Positions 1-10,581 of a stretch of 64,000 nucleotides of DNA are shown in pieces. Source of the DNA: Watersipora subatra (lineage: Eukaryota; Bryozoa; Gymnolaemata; Cheilostomatida; Watersiporidae); the NCBI RefSeq assembly GCF_963576615.1, contig NC_088716.1, positions 62,590,228-62,654,227 of the forward strand. Reading direction: 5' to 3'. The notes below the pieces were generated by a model, which saw nothing but the letters and a program-made list of their open reading frames with translations, made no database searches and was not told the origin of the DNA. Made by a program: the position numbers and the translations under genes. Within the stretch, counting starts at the first letter, position 1. Each line of letters opens with the position of its first letter.

Positions 1-118
1 ATAATCATATCTTGTAATATCATATCATATAATCATATCTTGTAATATCATATAATCATATCCTGTAATATCATATCATATAATTATATCTTGTAATATC
101 ATATCATATAATCATATC
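1..118. repeat. AT-rich minisatellite (23/28-bp units)
   Basis: Tandem units of the type ATAATCATATCTTGTAATATC repeat with lengths alternating between about 23 and 28 bp; the array enters from outside the window. No coding potential is seen. Confidence 0.85.
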
Positions 119-194
119 CTTGTTTTCTCTAATTTCATACAAAATTTAATGCAAATACGCTGGTCTGGTTTATTAGACATGACGATAAAAAATT

Positions 195-491
195 TTAAAA
201 ATTGACGGAAGCACCTGACAGACCTGGACATATCGTCGGTTCACAGGAGAACGCGTTGTCATAGCAACCTGAAATTTTGTGACAACACTCCGGAGGTGTT
301 TCCCAGCAAACGCTGCAATAGATTTTTCCATCAAGCAAATATACAAGTGTATACAACGCCATTCCGGGAACTTTTGGATCAGACCTCGCATAAAGTAAAC
401 TATAAAATATCACTGTTAAAAATATAAGAATCGTCTTTTTATGTCTTCTTGTAGTGAACAATCCATGAAAGTGAGATAGGCCTAATAACAA
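195..491 (-). CDS. Candidate last exon: membrane-anchored Cys-rich small protein
   Basis: A minus-strand open frame of about 98 codons reads a basic stretch (TTRRHKK), a hydrophobic segment (TILIFLTVIFYSLLYA) and then a cysteine-rich tail containing CSVCWETPPECC, a further C and CEPTIC, ending at a stop. No ATG lies at its head; a possible acceptor (TTATTAG, around 485-491) suggests it may be a terminal exon whose 5' exons lie elsewhere. The signal-anchor plus eight-cysteine arrangement is unlike random AT-rich translation, but I recognise no family. It could be chance. Confidence 0.3.
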   Translation of the reverse strand: MLLGLSHFHGLFTTRRHKKTILIFLTVIFYSLLYARSDPKVPGMALYTLVYLLDGKIYCSVCWETPPECCHKISGCYDNAFSCEPTICPGLSGASVNF

Positions 492-499
492 AAGCGGAA

Positions 500-1040
500 G
501 TTGTTAACGTTGTTGTCTAGAAGGCGCCATGCCGTATTGATTAAAATTTATTAACAATTCCGAAGAAACTAATGATACCGAATTTTATTGGCAGTTTGTT
601 AGCGTGCCTACGTTATCGTTTGCTGGTGAATTGCTCAAGTGGGTTTAGGCACACGCCAGCGATATCTCCCAGCTCCTTATGACGCACACGATAAAATCGC
701 CTAGTGTGTTTGGACCGTCAAACTGTGTCCACACCAGCCGATTGCATGCCGATTTTCTGGCGGATTTCCGACTGACTAAGAATCACATCGTATAAAAAGA
801 GCAAATGAGCCCAAGACTGATTCTGTTCTGAGAGCAATTTTATTAGGCTTGTGCTGGATCAGTGGATGATTTAAAACCAATTTTTCATTGAGTAGCCAAT
901 AAAATCACTTTCGCAACGAGTCATAAATTGTTAGTTAGAGTGAACGCCACAATTGTGCATGTTTTTGTCATAGCTTCCCTCGCGAGTAATAATTCTGTTA
1001 ATAGCACCCCTGAAGGATGCTTTCAAAATTATTGCTAGGG
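500..1040. other. No gene seen
   Basis: A+T-rich sequence without a convincing reading frame, splice-site pair or RNA gene. Confidence 0.5.
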
Positions 1041-1115
1041 TTCAATTATTATAGCAACAGCATAATAACTGAAGTATCTACTTCAATTATTATGTTGTTG
1101 CTATAATAATTGAAG
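1041..1115. repeat. Imperfect inverted repeat (34-bp arms, 6-nt loop)
   Basis: The arm at 1041-1074 (begins TTCAATTATTATAGCAAC) is complementary to 1081-1115 with about two mismatches, separated by TATCTA. It could form a hairpin and may be a small foldback element; no target duplication is evident. Confidence 0.8.
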
Positions 1116-1130
1116 CAGATTATGATAGCA

Positions 1131-1280
1131 AAATATCCTCCCTATATTTATCCATTATTAGTGATGAGCTAAGCAGTGAAAAATATCCTCCCTGTAGTTA
1201 TCCATTGTTAGTGATGAGCTAGGCAGTGCAAAATATCCTCCCTGTAGTTATCCATTATTAGTGATGAGCTGGGCAGTGCA
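1131..1280. repeat. 50-bp tandem repeat, 3 copies
   Basis: Three 50-bp units start at 1131, 1181 and 1231 with AAATATCCTCCC and end with GCAGTGAA or GCAGTGCA, with few substitutions. Confidence 0.9.
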
Positions 1281-1883
1281 AAATAATCAGTAAACTTGCT
1301 AAATGTCCACGAGAAACATCATAGGGAACAGTCAACGAAAAATAAAGAACGACTCACAAAAAAATATATCAGCTAAAGTTATCTGACGCTGCAAATAATA
1401 ACTGGCAAGATCGCCCAGCCTCGGTCCAAACTCAGCCTGGTGTGAATGAAAGAAAACCGGTCGATAGCTCCCATAAAATCGTTCAAAGATCAGCCACAAA
1501 AACTTGGTTTGCAAATCAGCTGTTGTAAACGCAGCTTTGGAGCAATCAATTCTGTCCCTATGACGATAAACTAAACCAGCTACACAGTTTCTACACAGTT
1601 TTGGTAGCAAGATTAAATAGCAGACTGAGAAACCATGCGGTAACACACAACTCCCATCTATTTGGCCTCTTTTCATGCTCTGGTTCACAAACACCAACTC
1701 CATTAGATCACTTACCATACATGATGAAAATATTCGTTGGTTATAAAAATTCGCGATTTCGCGAACAGACAACTCTGCGAATTATAAAATTCCGTGAATA
1801 ATTAGTTCTATTTTTAATCACAAGGGAGAATAACTACTGCATCAAATTAAAAACTAGCTGCTAGGCTGGTTTTTAATATATAT

Positions 1884-2180
1884 ACTAAACGTAGTTGAGT
1901 TTCAAAACATTTTTAAAATCATTGCCTGGGCTTTGAGCTAACACCATTGCCAATGCATCACATTTCTTTACAAAATTATTCAAGGTTGTCACAAGATATG
2001 CAGAATGGCGTCATCGCAAAAATAGCCACTAGGCAGAAGTACTAAACGTAGCCGAGTTCAAAAAGTTCTTTAAAATCATCGCCGGGCTTCGAGTTTTATT
2101 GCCATTGCATCAAACTTTACAAAATTATTCAAGGTTTTCACAAGTTATTCGGCATGGCTTCGTCATCGCAAAAAATCTCT
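1884..2180 (+). repeat. Tandemly duplicated promoter/5' region with decayed start
   Basis: 1884-2030 and 2041-2180 are diverged copies beginning ACTAAACGTAG and ending at ATGGC(G/T)TC(G/A)TC. In the first copy the ATG at 2005 reads only six codons (MASSQK) before a stop; the second leads into the open mini-gene at 2154. This looks like a duplication of the gene's 5' end whose upstream copy has decayed. Confidence 0.7.
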
Positions 2181-2464
2181 CCTAGTCTTTTTACATTGAA
2201 ATCAACTCCATCAATCTCTAATACCGAAGTTGAGGACGATCATGATTCTGATCTGGACATTATGGTATGTATTTGCTTTGCAGTACAGATATGTTTTTTC
2301 CATAATTAACTGCATTAGTTAATTCGTTTGTTTAAAAATCGATCGCTTTCATTAAATACTTCAGCTATTGTTTTTGTGCTTTCTTAACACTTATTAATAT
2401 TTTTTCTCTTTTGTGTTTACTGCAGATTGAGAATGAAACAACCTATTCCGATTACGAAAACTAG
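2154..2464 (+). CDS. Two-exon acidic mini-protein (49 aa), unknown
   Basis: Exon 1 (2154-2264) starts MASSSQKISPSLFTLKS and ends in the acidic stretch EVEDDHDSDLDIM just before a consensus donor GTATGT. The intron ends in a good pyrimidine tract and TGCAG (2425). Exon 2 (2426-2464) adds IENETTYSDYEN and a stop in the same phase. An AATAAA signal lies at 2636-2641. The serine-rich then acidic composition resembles N-termini of transposon proteins in general, but no domain is recognised. Further coding exons may have been lost. It lies inside the TA-flanked element 1715-3527. Confidence 0.5.
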
Positions 2465-2884
2465 AGACAAATGGTAACATTCACCGTGGCAGAAATATTG
2501 GCAGAGAAGCAACCAGTCAACCTAGACACCTTCATCGACAACAACTCCTTGATATCGCTGCAGCAAACATGATTAAATTATATATTTTATTTCATGTATA
2601 GATATATTATAATTTATTACAAACTTGGGTGTACAAATAAAATGTTTCAAATACAAATACAATTTTACAAACAATGAATGGAGTAAATATAAACAGTTTA
2701 GTCTACATGGCGGTTGTCTAGAGCAATAAAATTAAACTGATACTCTTGATAAGTGAATACTAGCGTGTAATGGTGCTCTCTGATTAGTTATTTTGGTAAT
2801 AGCAGCTCTATATCGCTGTCACTGTCTTGGGTAGATGTTAAAGGCGATTCTCTCGCTACTACATAGCTGGTAAGGAAGTTATCA

Positions 2885-3290
2885 TCAGAACTCTCCTTGT
2901 GGCTTACTATTGCAAAGTTCTGCTGGTTGGCCAAAGATTTGTGCTCGTAAAGGCGTTTTTGTTCCTTTTTTTAAAACAGATATAATCTCTTCGTAAGTAG
3001 CTGCGGCCACTTTTACCTTAATTCCCAGACCTCCCTGAATAATTGGTGATCTTTTAAGAATGACATATACCACCCTTGCAGTCATTGTGCTTGCGTGTGT
3101 GATGAAAAATCTCTCTCTCACACTAAAACAAATAATGAAGCGGTAAGGATGGAAAAAATAAATATTGCGTTATACCGAAGAACCAAAGTAAAATTCAACT
3201 AATTTAGTAAATGGTTTTGAAAAAACTTATTACTTACCACAAATTGTTGGTTCATCAAAGGCCTCCAAATCTATGAATATTCGAAAAAAC
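2885..3290 (-). pseudogene. Candidate minus-strand exons inside the TA element
   Basis: On the minus strand a stretch reading FFRIFIDLEAFDEPTIC ends at a consensus donor (GTAAGT, complement of 3232-3237). A second open stretch runs below 3121 after a TTTTAG acceptor. The two join in frame only with an alternative AG a few bases downstream of the obvious acceptor, giving a short Cys/His-containing tail. The reading is ambiguous and no family is recognised. Position and orientation (convergent with 2154-2464) suggest a second gene of the same element. Confidence 0.25.
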
Positions 3291-3789
3291 CTCTGAACGC
3301 AGCAAAAAAGTTTATAGCTTAGCCCGATCAACCTGTAGTTGTAAGCTAAATAGAAAACGAAACACGCAATGCGCGCATGCGTATGATTAACTTTATTGGT
3401 AGACGTAATAGAGTTAACTCTTCATAGAGAGTGACAGTTTTCAGCCGCGAATAAATTAATCCGAGAATATGCATGAAATGGCAATTTTCGCGAAATATAA
3501 CTCCGCGAATAAATTCATCCTGTAGGGTATGAGGCAAACTGTGCAAGATTGACTAAAGAACAGTAATTAACTAAAATTGATGAGCAGTCTAAATAGTGTT
3601 AGGGAGCAGACAAACGTAATAACTCGCAGCCTATGGCTACATACCAATAACCGTGCCATTATGGAGCGCTATGTTAACTGATGTGTTGCTGTTCAGACAT
3701 AGATCAAAGGTTACTTGGTCTTCTGGTCTACGATAACTCTCATTACTCCTACAAGCATCGAAGGAATGGATAGAGATACTCAGAGTTAG

Positions 3790-5098
3790 AGCTGACATGT
3801 TTTCTTTTTATATACAGTAGTTAGATAGAGTTAGGTGGAGTTTTACTTAAATACTGACATGCCTCCTCTTTCTACACAGAGATTAGATAGAATTATATCT
3901 TAATACTGACATGCCTCTTTCTACACAGAGATTAGATAGAGTTATATCTAAATACTGACATGCCTCCTCTTTCTACACAGAGATTAGATAGAGTTATGTC
4001 TAAATACCGACATGCCTCCTCTTTCTACACAGAGGTTAGATAGAGTTATGTCTAAATACTGACATGTCTCCTTCTACACAAAGATTAGATAGAGTTATGT
4101 CTAAATACTGACATGCCTCTTTCTACACAGAGGTTAGATAGAGTTATGTCTTAATACTGACATGCCTCCTCTTTCTACACAAAGATTAGATAGAGTTATA
4201 TCTTAATACTGACATGCCTCTTTCTACACAGAGATTAGATAGTTATATCTAAATACTGACATGCCTCCTCTTTCTACACAGAGATTAGATAGAGTTATGT
4301 CTAAATACCGACATGCCTCCTCTTTCTACACAGAGGTTAGATAGAGTTATGTCTAAATACTGACATGTCTCCTTCTACACAAAGATTAGATAGAGTTATG
4401 TCTAAATACTGACATGCCTCCTTCTACACAGAGATTAGATAGAGTTATATCTAAATACTGACATGCCTCTTTCTACACAGAGATTAGATAGAGTTATATC
4501 TAAATACTGACATGCCTCTTTCTACACAGAGATTAGATAGAGTTATGTCTTAATACTGACATGCCTCTTTCTACACAGAGATTAGATAGAGTTATGTCTT
4601 AATACTGACATGCCTCTTTCTACACAGAGATTAGATAGAGTTATGTCTAAATACTGACATGCCTCCTTCTACACAGAGGTTAGATAGAGTTATATCTTAA
4701 TACTGACATGCCGCCTCTTTCTACACAGAGATTAGATAGAGTTATATCTAAATACTGACATGCCTCTTTCTACACAGAGATTAGATAGTTATATCTAAAT
4801 ACCGACATGCCTCTTTCTACGCAGAGATTAGATAGAGTTATGTTTAAATACTGACATGCCTCTTTCTACACAGAGGTTAGATAGAGTTATATCTAAATAC
4901 TGACATGCTTCTTTCTACACAGAGGTTAGATAGAGTTATGTCTAAATACTGACATGCCTCCTCTTTCTACACAGAGGTTAGATAGAATTATATCTAAATA
5001 CTGACATGCTTCTTTCTACACAGAGGTTAGATAGAGTTATATCTAAATACTGACATGCTTCTTTCTACACAGAGGTTAGATAGAGTTTTATCTTAATA
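3790..5098. repeat. 49-52-bp satellite array (left part)
   Basis: Units of the form GACATGCCTC-TTTCTACACAGAG-ATTAGATAGAGTTATATCTAAATACT repeat many times. Length varies between 49 and 52 bp through an optional CCT, and some units lack AGAG. The first unit (about 3792) is diverged. The array resumes at 6469 after a transposon insertion. Confidence 0.95.
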
Positions 5099-6468
5099 CC
5101 CTAGGACACTTATGTATTCGCGGCATCTAACTTTCGCGTTTTCGCGGTGTCATCCTCTCGCGAAAGTTTCATGTGCGAAACTAAACTATCATAACAAACG
5201 AGCGAAAAAGCAAAACTAAATAGCTTTGTTCATTGATACTGTAGAATGGAGTTTTATAACGACATTTATTTTAACGTTTTTAATGACCACTATAGCATCG
5301 TTAAAATATAAACCAACAAAATAATTTGACTGTCAAAAGTTATTACGTTATTATTTTTCAATTAGTTATGATTATTTTCCCATTAAGAATGATTTATAAT
5401 GATAGGAATTTGATGTCAATGCACACGCATTAGTAGCGTTATCGTTTGCTGGGGACATCAATCGATGCAGTGAGCACCGTGTGTTGAAAGAAAATAAGAC
5501 ACACTGACCCTCGCAGTACTAGACAAGCAGTATGGCTCGGGAAAGGTTTGGATTCACCACTGACACCTCTTCAATAACTTGTAATTTTTTGAGATTTGTT
5601 TTGTTTTAAGTGACGTGACTGACGAGACGTTTTTAAATTAAAATAGGCAAAACATGACCGCAGTTAAAACGCTCAGAAAAAGACATATTTTTCTTTTGAG
5701 CGTTTTAACAAAGATCAATTTTGCGGATTTTATTTTAAGTTCATTCGGAGGCTTTTACGCTTTCTGTGAGACATGGCCAAGCGGGTGTTTGATAAAACTT
5801 AATCTTCTGCAAACCCTTATAAAAGTTGTTAACAAAAATATTTTGCCTCTGATGCTGATAATAATGATGCCTAAGAACTACTAGAAGTTGATGTTTGTCT
5901 CTATGGCTTGGAATGAAGTGATATTCTACAGCGATAAAAACCGTGTCCATGGCCGTTGGGCAAATAACTTTTCGAATAAATGATGTTGAGGTCGAGTTAT
6001 CTGAAGCAATTTATCATTGCGTTAGAACTGACCAAACAAATCCGTTTGAGTTAACCTTGTGTTTGAGATGAAATGTTACATTTTATCTGAGGGCGAGTTA
6101 TCCGAGTTGGACTGCCTTTACCGTAAAAAATTCCCAAAAAGTTGGGGCGGCTCAGCCGGCCAGCTGCCCCAGTGAAAACGGGCCTGTTGATAGTCCAAGA
6201 AACAAATGGCAGCAAGCGATCAAATTGCATTATCGACCTTGCCCACACCATTCTACCTGCGGTTCACAATTACAAACTAGTCGCAAATTGAAATTTTTTT
6301 TATCGGTGAACTGAACCTGAGGAATCTAATTATGTTTGTTCCACTGCATTTATTTTCACATCACTATATTTTCGCACTCATCAGAGCTGCGAAATTAAGT
6401 TGCTGCGAAATTTTACTCTGTGAGCTACTCACGAAACTAAATACTAGCGAAATATAAGTGTCCTAGGG
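5099..6468. mobile_element. TA-flanked DNA transposon inserted in the satellite
   Basis: The element starts CCCTAGGACACTTATG and ends with the complement (CATATAAGTGTCCTAGGG type), bounded by TA on both sides (5097-5098 and 6469-6470). Removing it together with one TA restores the satellite phrase TCTTAATACTGACATGCC, so the target and the TA duplication are directly visible. Ends are rich in TTCGCG motifs. A sister copy in opposite orientation is at 57490-58732 with a different interior. No transposase is recognised; it appears non-autonomous. Confidence 0.85.
5570..6108. mobile_element. Nested relic of the pogo-like MITE
   Basis: The sequence from about GAGATTTGTTTTG to ATCCGAGTTGGACTG parallels 13110-13707 of the element at 12896-13707, including GCAAAAC.TGA, the AACGCTC/GAGCGTTTTAAC inverted motif and a minus-strand frame with YHFIPSHRDKH. 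The 5' end is missing. The host transposon therefore carries a degraded copy of a second family. Confidence 0.6.
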
Positions 6469-7400
6469 TACTGACATGCCTCTTTCTACACAGAGGTTAG
6501 ATAGAGTTATATCTTTATACTGACATGCTTCTTTCTACACAGATGTTAGAGTTATCTCTAAATACTGACATGCCTCCTCTTTCTACACAGAGATTAGATA
6601 GAGTTATATCTAAATACTGACATGCCTCTTTCTACACAGAGATTAGATAGAGTTATATCTTTATACTGACATGCTTCTTTCTACACAGAGGTTAGATAGA
6701 GTTATCTCTAAATACTGACATGCCTCCTCTTTCTACACAGAGATTAGATAGAGTTATATCTAAATACTGACATGCCTCTTTCTACACAGAGATTAGATAG
6801 AGTTATATCTAAATACCGACATGCCTCCTCTTTCTACACAGAGATTAGATAGAGTTATGTCTAAATACTGACATGCCTCTTTCTACACAGAGGTTAGATA
6901 GAGTTATATCTAAATACTGACATGTTTCTTTCTACACAGAGGTTAGATAGAGTTATGTCTAAATACTGACATGCCTGCTCTTTCTACACAGAGGTTAGAT
7001 AGAGTTATATCTAAATACTGACATGCTTCTTTCTACACAGAGGTTAGATAGAGTTATATCTAAATACTGACATGCCTCCTCTTTCTACACAGAGATTAGA
7101 TAGAGTTATATCTTAATACCAACATGCCTCTTTCTACGCAGAGGTTGGATAGAGTTATATCTAAATACTGACATGCCTCCTCTTTCTACACAGAGATTAG
7201 ATAGAGTTATATCTTAATACTGACACGCCTCCTCTTTCTACACAGAGGTTAGATAGAGTTATATCTTAATACTGACACGCCGCCTCTTTCTACACAGAGG
7301 TTAGATAGAGTTATATCTTAATACTGACATGCCTCCTCTTTTTACACAGAGATTAGATAGAGTTATATCTTAATACTGACATGCCTCCTCTTTCTACACA
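6469..7400. repeat. 49-52-bp satellite array (right part)
   Basis: Continuation of the same unit as at 3790-5098, ending with CTTTCTACACATGCC at about 7404. Confidence 0.95.
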
Positions 7401-7404
7401 TGCC

Positions 7405-8347
7405 TTCTCGCTAGAATTACGCTCTTTCGTCTAAACTCAAAGACAAAATGTTGAATCACAGGTAATAAGTAAATAGAGTGGTATGCATCAGCAATAGCGA
7501 AGCAGGGTATAATTACAAGATAAAATCATAGCACTGGTATTTCATAAACTTGGTTTAGCAATAAGACATGGGAAGACTGCCAGTACATGCAGCAAAATGT
7601 ACACAAACTCACCAGTAGAGATGTGAGAGGGTCAGCTGATGGTCACCCTGACCAGCACAAATCTTTGCGGAACCTTCTAGACTATGAAGGTTAAACAAAA
7701 GGGTAAAAGTCACCAACAGCCAGCAGCATGATATTTTTCCCATATCATAGGTTTATCTATAATGTCAATTTAACATAATAAATTTTGATATTCAATGAAC
7801 AGGTTGGAGAGCTTGTTGGGCATTTTCACAAACATAAACAAACTGTCTAGGGCACAGGAGTTCCCAATTAGGTTCGCTGGATTCCACCCTCCAGACTATG
7901 AAAACTCTATTCCCTCTATTCTATCAGGCTTCGCTTTGCTTTCAATCTGCATACTTCTTCATATTTTGTCAATTCTGCATTCCACAGCACCAAATATTAA
8001 GTACCACAGCATTTAGTAGTTTAACTTTCTTTAGTCTGGTCAGCATCTCATTGGTAAAAAGGAAGTGGAAAATCCCCAAAGTTATAGAAAGTATGATGAG
8101 ACTATGAATAAAAAGACAGTATACAATGTAATAAACACCCAGTTTATTAACAACAAACAACAATATGCAGCATGTAACTATATATAGCATATATTATGCA
8201 CAGCTTTGCAAACACATTGTATCAGCAAAATTTATAAATAAAGGCCAGAATCCCCCTGAAAATTTCCCCCTTTGGGGAAATTCCCTACCATTTGGAAGCC
8301 ACTGGTCTAGGACAAGGAGAGCCATTGTTGATGCTTTGTGTCTACAC
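7405..8347. other. No gene seen; short palindrome
   Basis: No convincing gene. At 8262-8290 AATTTCCCC and GGGGAAATT form a 9-bp stem around CTTT. 8340-8347 (GTCTACAC) is the left target duplication of the next element. Confidence 0.5.
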
Positions 8348-8668
8348 CATAGAGTTATCTCCCCCTAGAGTGATAACTGTGCATTCAACAACACTAGCGT
8401 TTCCGGTGCCAACAAGGAGCGTTTAGGCCACGCCCCTTTTTTGTGCTAGTCAGTCGTAGTGATCGACAGAACAATAAGGTCAGCCATGAGAATGATCATG
8501 AATTTCCAGTTAAGATAGTAATTATTGCTCATATTAAAGAAATGATGATTATAGTTTATTACTCTAATATATTCTTATTATTTAAAACAATTCAATATCT
8601 ACCTACATGCATTGAAAAGGCACTGAATAGATGGTGTTAAGTAAGTGAGTTAATGTAATCAGTTACTC

Positions 8669-8710
8669 CAATGATATTCAGCCCCCACACATGAGGGGCT
8701 GTATATCATT
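8669..8710. mobile_element. 42-bp mini-foldback nested in the left arm
   Basis: CAATGATATTCAGCCCC and GGGGCTGTATATCATT form a stem around a short loop. Flanks AGTTACTC (8661-8668) and GGTTATTC (8711-8718) match at 6 of 8. The equivalent right-arm site (9878-9891) is uninterrupted, reading GCAGTTACTCATAG in the left-arm sense. Its ends match those of the element at 27201-34771. Confidence 0.7.
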
Positions 8711-8908
8711 GGTTATTCATAGATAAGATAGATAGTCATACTGGGGTTGTATTACATTGGTGTGATGGGAAGCTAATCGACTGCCATCAACTGAAAGTAT
8801 TGATATTGTATGGTGATAGAGTGATTCATTGTCACCTCAGTTCACAAACAGCCCTTGCATGTAATCTTAGATTTCAATACATATCAATCAAATACATAGA
8901 CTAGCTTG

Positions 8909-8946
8909 AAGCAAAGATGTCCACTAGTTAGTGGACATCTTTGCTT
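8909..8946. repeat. Perfect palindrome (18-bp arms)
   Basis: AAGCAAAGATGTCCACTA is followed after GT by its exact complement. Confidence 0.9.
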
Positions 8947-8964
8947 GATGTAAGCAAGCAAAAA

Positions 8965-9775
8965 GTTTGAAAGTTAGAGTGGCAAATGTTGTTATATGTT
9001 AGATAAAAATAAATTATACTTAATTATACTAAATTATAATTATTTAAAAATAAAATAGACTTTTTATTACTTTATTTATTAAATAAAGTAATAAAAATTA
9101 GCTATGATTACAATAATTTTTTATTGTAATCATAGCTAAACAGATTATGATTAGCATTACTTGCTAATTAATTTACATTTAAACACATTTGCAGTTTCAT
9201 TTTTCTTCCTAATTCATTTCAACAAAAAACTTCTTTCATGATATGAAATTTAAAAGTGGTAGTTGTTTGAATAAGCTTGAAAACATTTACAGTTGTTTTT
9301 ATTTTCTCTCTTCTCTTCATTTATTTCAATTACACAAAACACTTTTCCTAATATGTTTGAAAGTTAAAGTGGCAAATGTTGTTATATATTAAATAAAAAT
9401 AAATTATATTTAATTCTACTAACTATAATTATATAAAAATAAAATATACTTTTTTATTACCTTATTTATTAAATAATTTTTCATTGTAATCATAGCTAAA
9501 CAGATTATATTTAGCCATTACTTGCTAATTATTTTACATTTAAACACATTTACAGTTTTATTTTTTTCCTAATTTATTTCAACAAAACTCTTCTTTCATG
9601 ATATGAAATTTAAAAGTTGTAGTTGTTTGAAAAAGCTTGCAAACCTTTAGAGTTGTTTTCTTTTTCCTCTTAATTCATTTAAACTGCTTAAAAATATTTT
9701 CTTATGATATGAAGTTTAAAAGTTAGAATAGTAAATGTTATATAAAAATAAATTTTCTGTCCAAATACTTTTTTA
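8965..9775. repeat. ~390-bp tandem repeat, just over two copies
   Basis: TTTGAAAGTTAGAGTGGCAAATG at about 8967 recurs at about 9357 and, partially, at about 9716, with homologous A+T-rich sequence between. The array ends at CGGGCAACACCGGGTAG (9781-9797), which resembles the GC hairpin near Helitron 3' ends; that reading is tentative. Confidence 0.75.
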
Positions 9776-9969
9776 TTACTCGGGCAACACCGGGTAGTAC
9801 AGCTCATAGTTGATGGCAGTTGATTAGCTTCCCATCACACCAATGTAATACAACCCCAGTATGACTATGTATGTTATCTATGAGTAACTGCTTGCATTAC
9901 CTTCACTTTCACTCACTATCTATTCAGTGCCTTGACAAGTCATGTAGGTATCAGGGATTACGTGTATGT

Positions 9970-10250
9970 CACAATTTCCATTTTCATAATTCATTTCCAT
10001 ATTATTTCCATTTCCATAATTCATTTCCATATTAATTCCATTTCCATAACTCATTTCCATATTATTTCCATTTCCATAATTCATTTCCATATTATTTCTA
10101 TTTCCATAATTCATTTCCATATTAATTCCACTTCCATAAAAGTTCCATAATTCATTTCCATATTAATTCCATTTCCATAATTCATTTCCATATTATTTCC
10201 ATTTTCATACCATTTCCATACTTGTAAAATAAAATTTCCATATCCATTTC
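9970..10250. repeat. 30-bp minisatellite (TTCCATTTCCATAA...)
   Basis: Units alternate TTCCATTTCCATAATTCA and TTTCCATATTA. The array lies only in the right arm of the foldback element. Reading frames open through it on both strands are repeat artefacts. Confidence 0.9.
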
Positions 10251-10581
10251 CCTAAACTTATGGAAATATTTATGGAAATGAAAAAGTAAACATTTCCATA
10301 ATATGTTTAGCAATCCCTGGTAGGTATTGAATTGCTTTAAATAATAAGCATATATTAGAGTAATAAACTATAATCATCATTTCTTTAATATGAGCATTAA
10401 TTATTATCTCAACTGGAATTCATGATCCTTGTTTAACCTTTCTCATGGCTGATGTTATTGATCTAGTCAATCACTACGACTGACTAGCACAAAAAAGAGG
10501 CGTGGCCTAAACGCTCCTTGTTGGCACCGGAAACGCTCGTGTAGTTATCACTCTAGGGGGAGATAACTCTATGGTCTACAC

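Larger units (their letters stand above)
1715..3527. mobile_element. TA-flanked DNA transposon with short TIRs
   Basis: The left end (CCATACATGATGAAAATATTCG) and the inverted right end (CCCTACAGGATGAATTTATTCG) match over roughly 22 bp, and both ends are bounded by TA (1713-1714 and 3528-3529). Subterminal TCGCGAA-type motifs recur at both ends (1750-1800 and 3440-3510) and resemble those of the elements at 5099-6468 and 57490-58732. Inside are a two-exon mini-gene on the plus strand (2154-2464) and candidate exons on the minus strand (2885-3290). TA duplication fits Tc1/mariner-type or other TA-targeting superfamilies; no transposase catalytic core is recognised, so the superfamily is left open. 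Confidence 0.6.
8348..10573. mobile_element. hAT-type foldback element with long inverted arms
   Basis: The left end CATAGAGTTATCTCCCCCTAG is mirrored at 10543-10573, and homology continues inward for about 450 bp on the left (to ~8800) and ~780 bp on the right (from ~9795); the right arm is longer because of an internal 30-bp minisatellite. Identical 8-bp flanks GTCTACAC (8340-8347 and 10574-10581) fit hAT target duplication. The boundary is ambiguous by 1-2 bp because the flank and TIR share CCA. No transposase is visible. The arms include CACGCCCC and a conserved GTGATGGGAAGCTAATC block. Confidence 0.75.

Noticed and set aside
1332-1772. 146-codon minus-strand frame
   Set aside because: It crosses the left end of the TA-flanked element, has no domain or splice context, and its composition is consistent with chance.
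3790-7400. Possible CRISPR-like array
   Set aside because: Units are contiguous and near-identical without variable spacers, in eukaryotic DNA; it is a satellite.
9781-9797. Helitron 3' end (CGGGCAACACCGGG)
   Set aside because: The hairpin is imperfect, there is no clear CTRR terminus and no 5' end was found; mentioned only as a tentative note.
9920-10150. Asn/Met/Gly-rich and Ile/His-rich frames
   Set aside because: Opposite readings of the 30-bp minisatellite.
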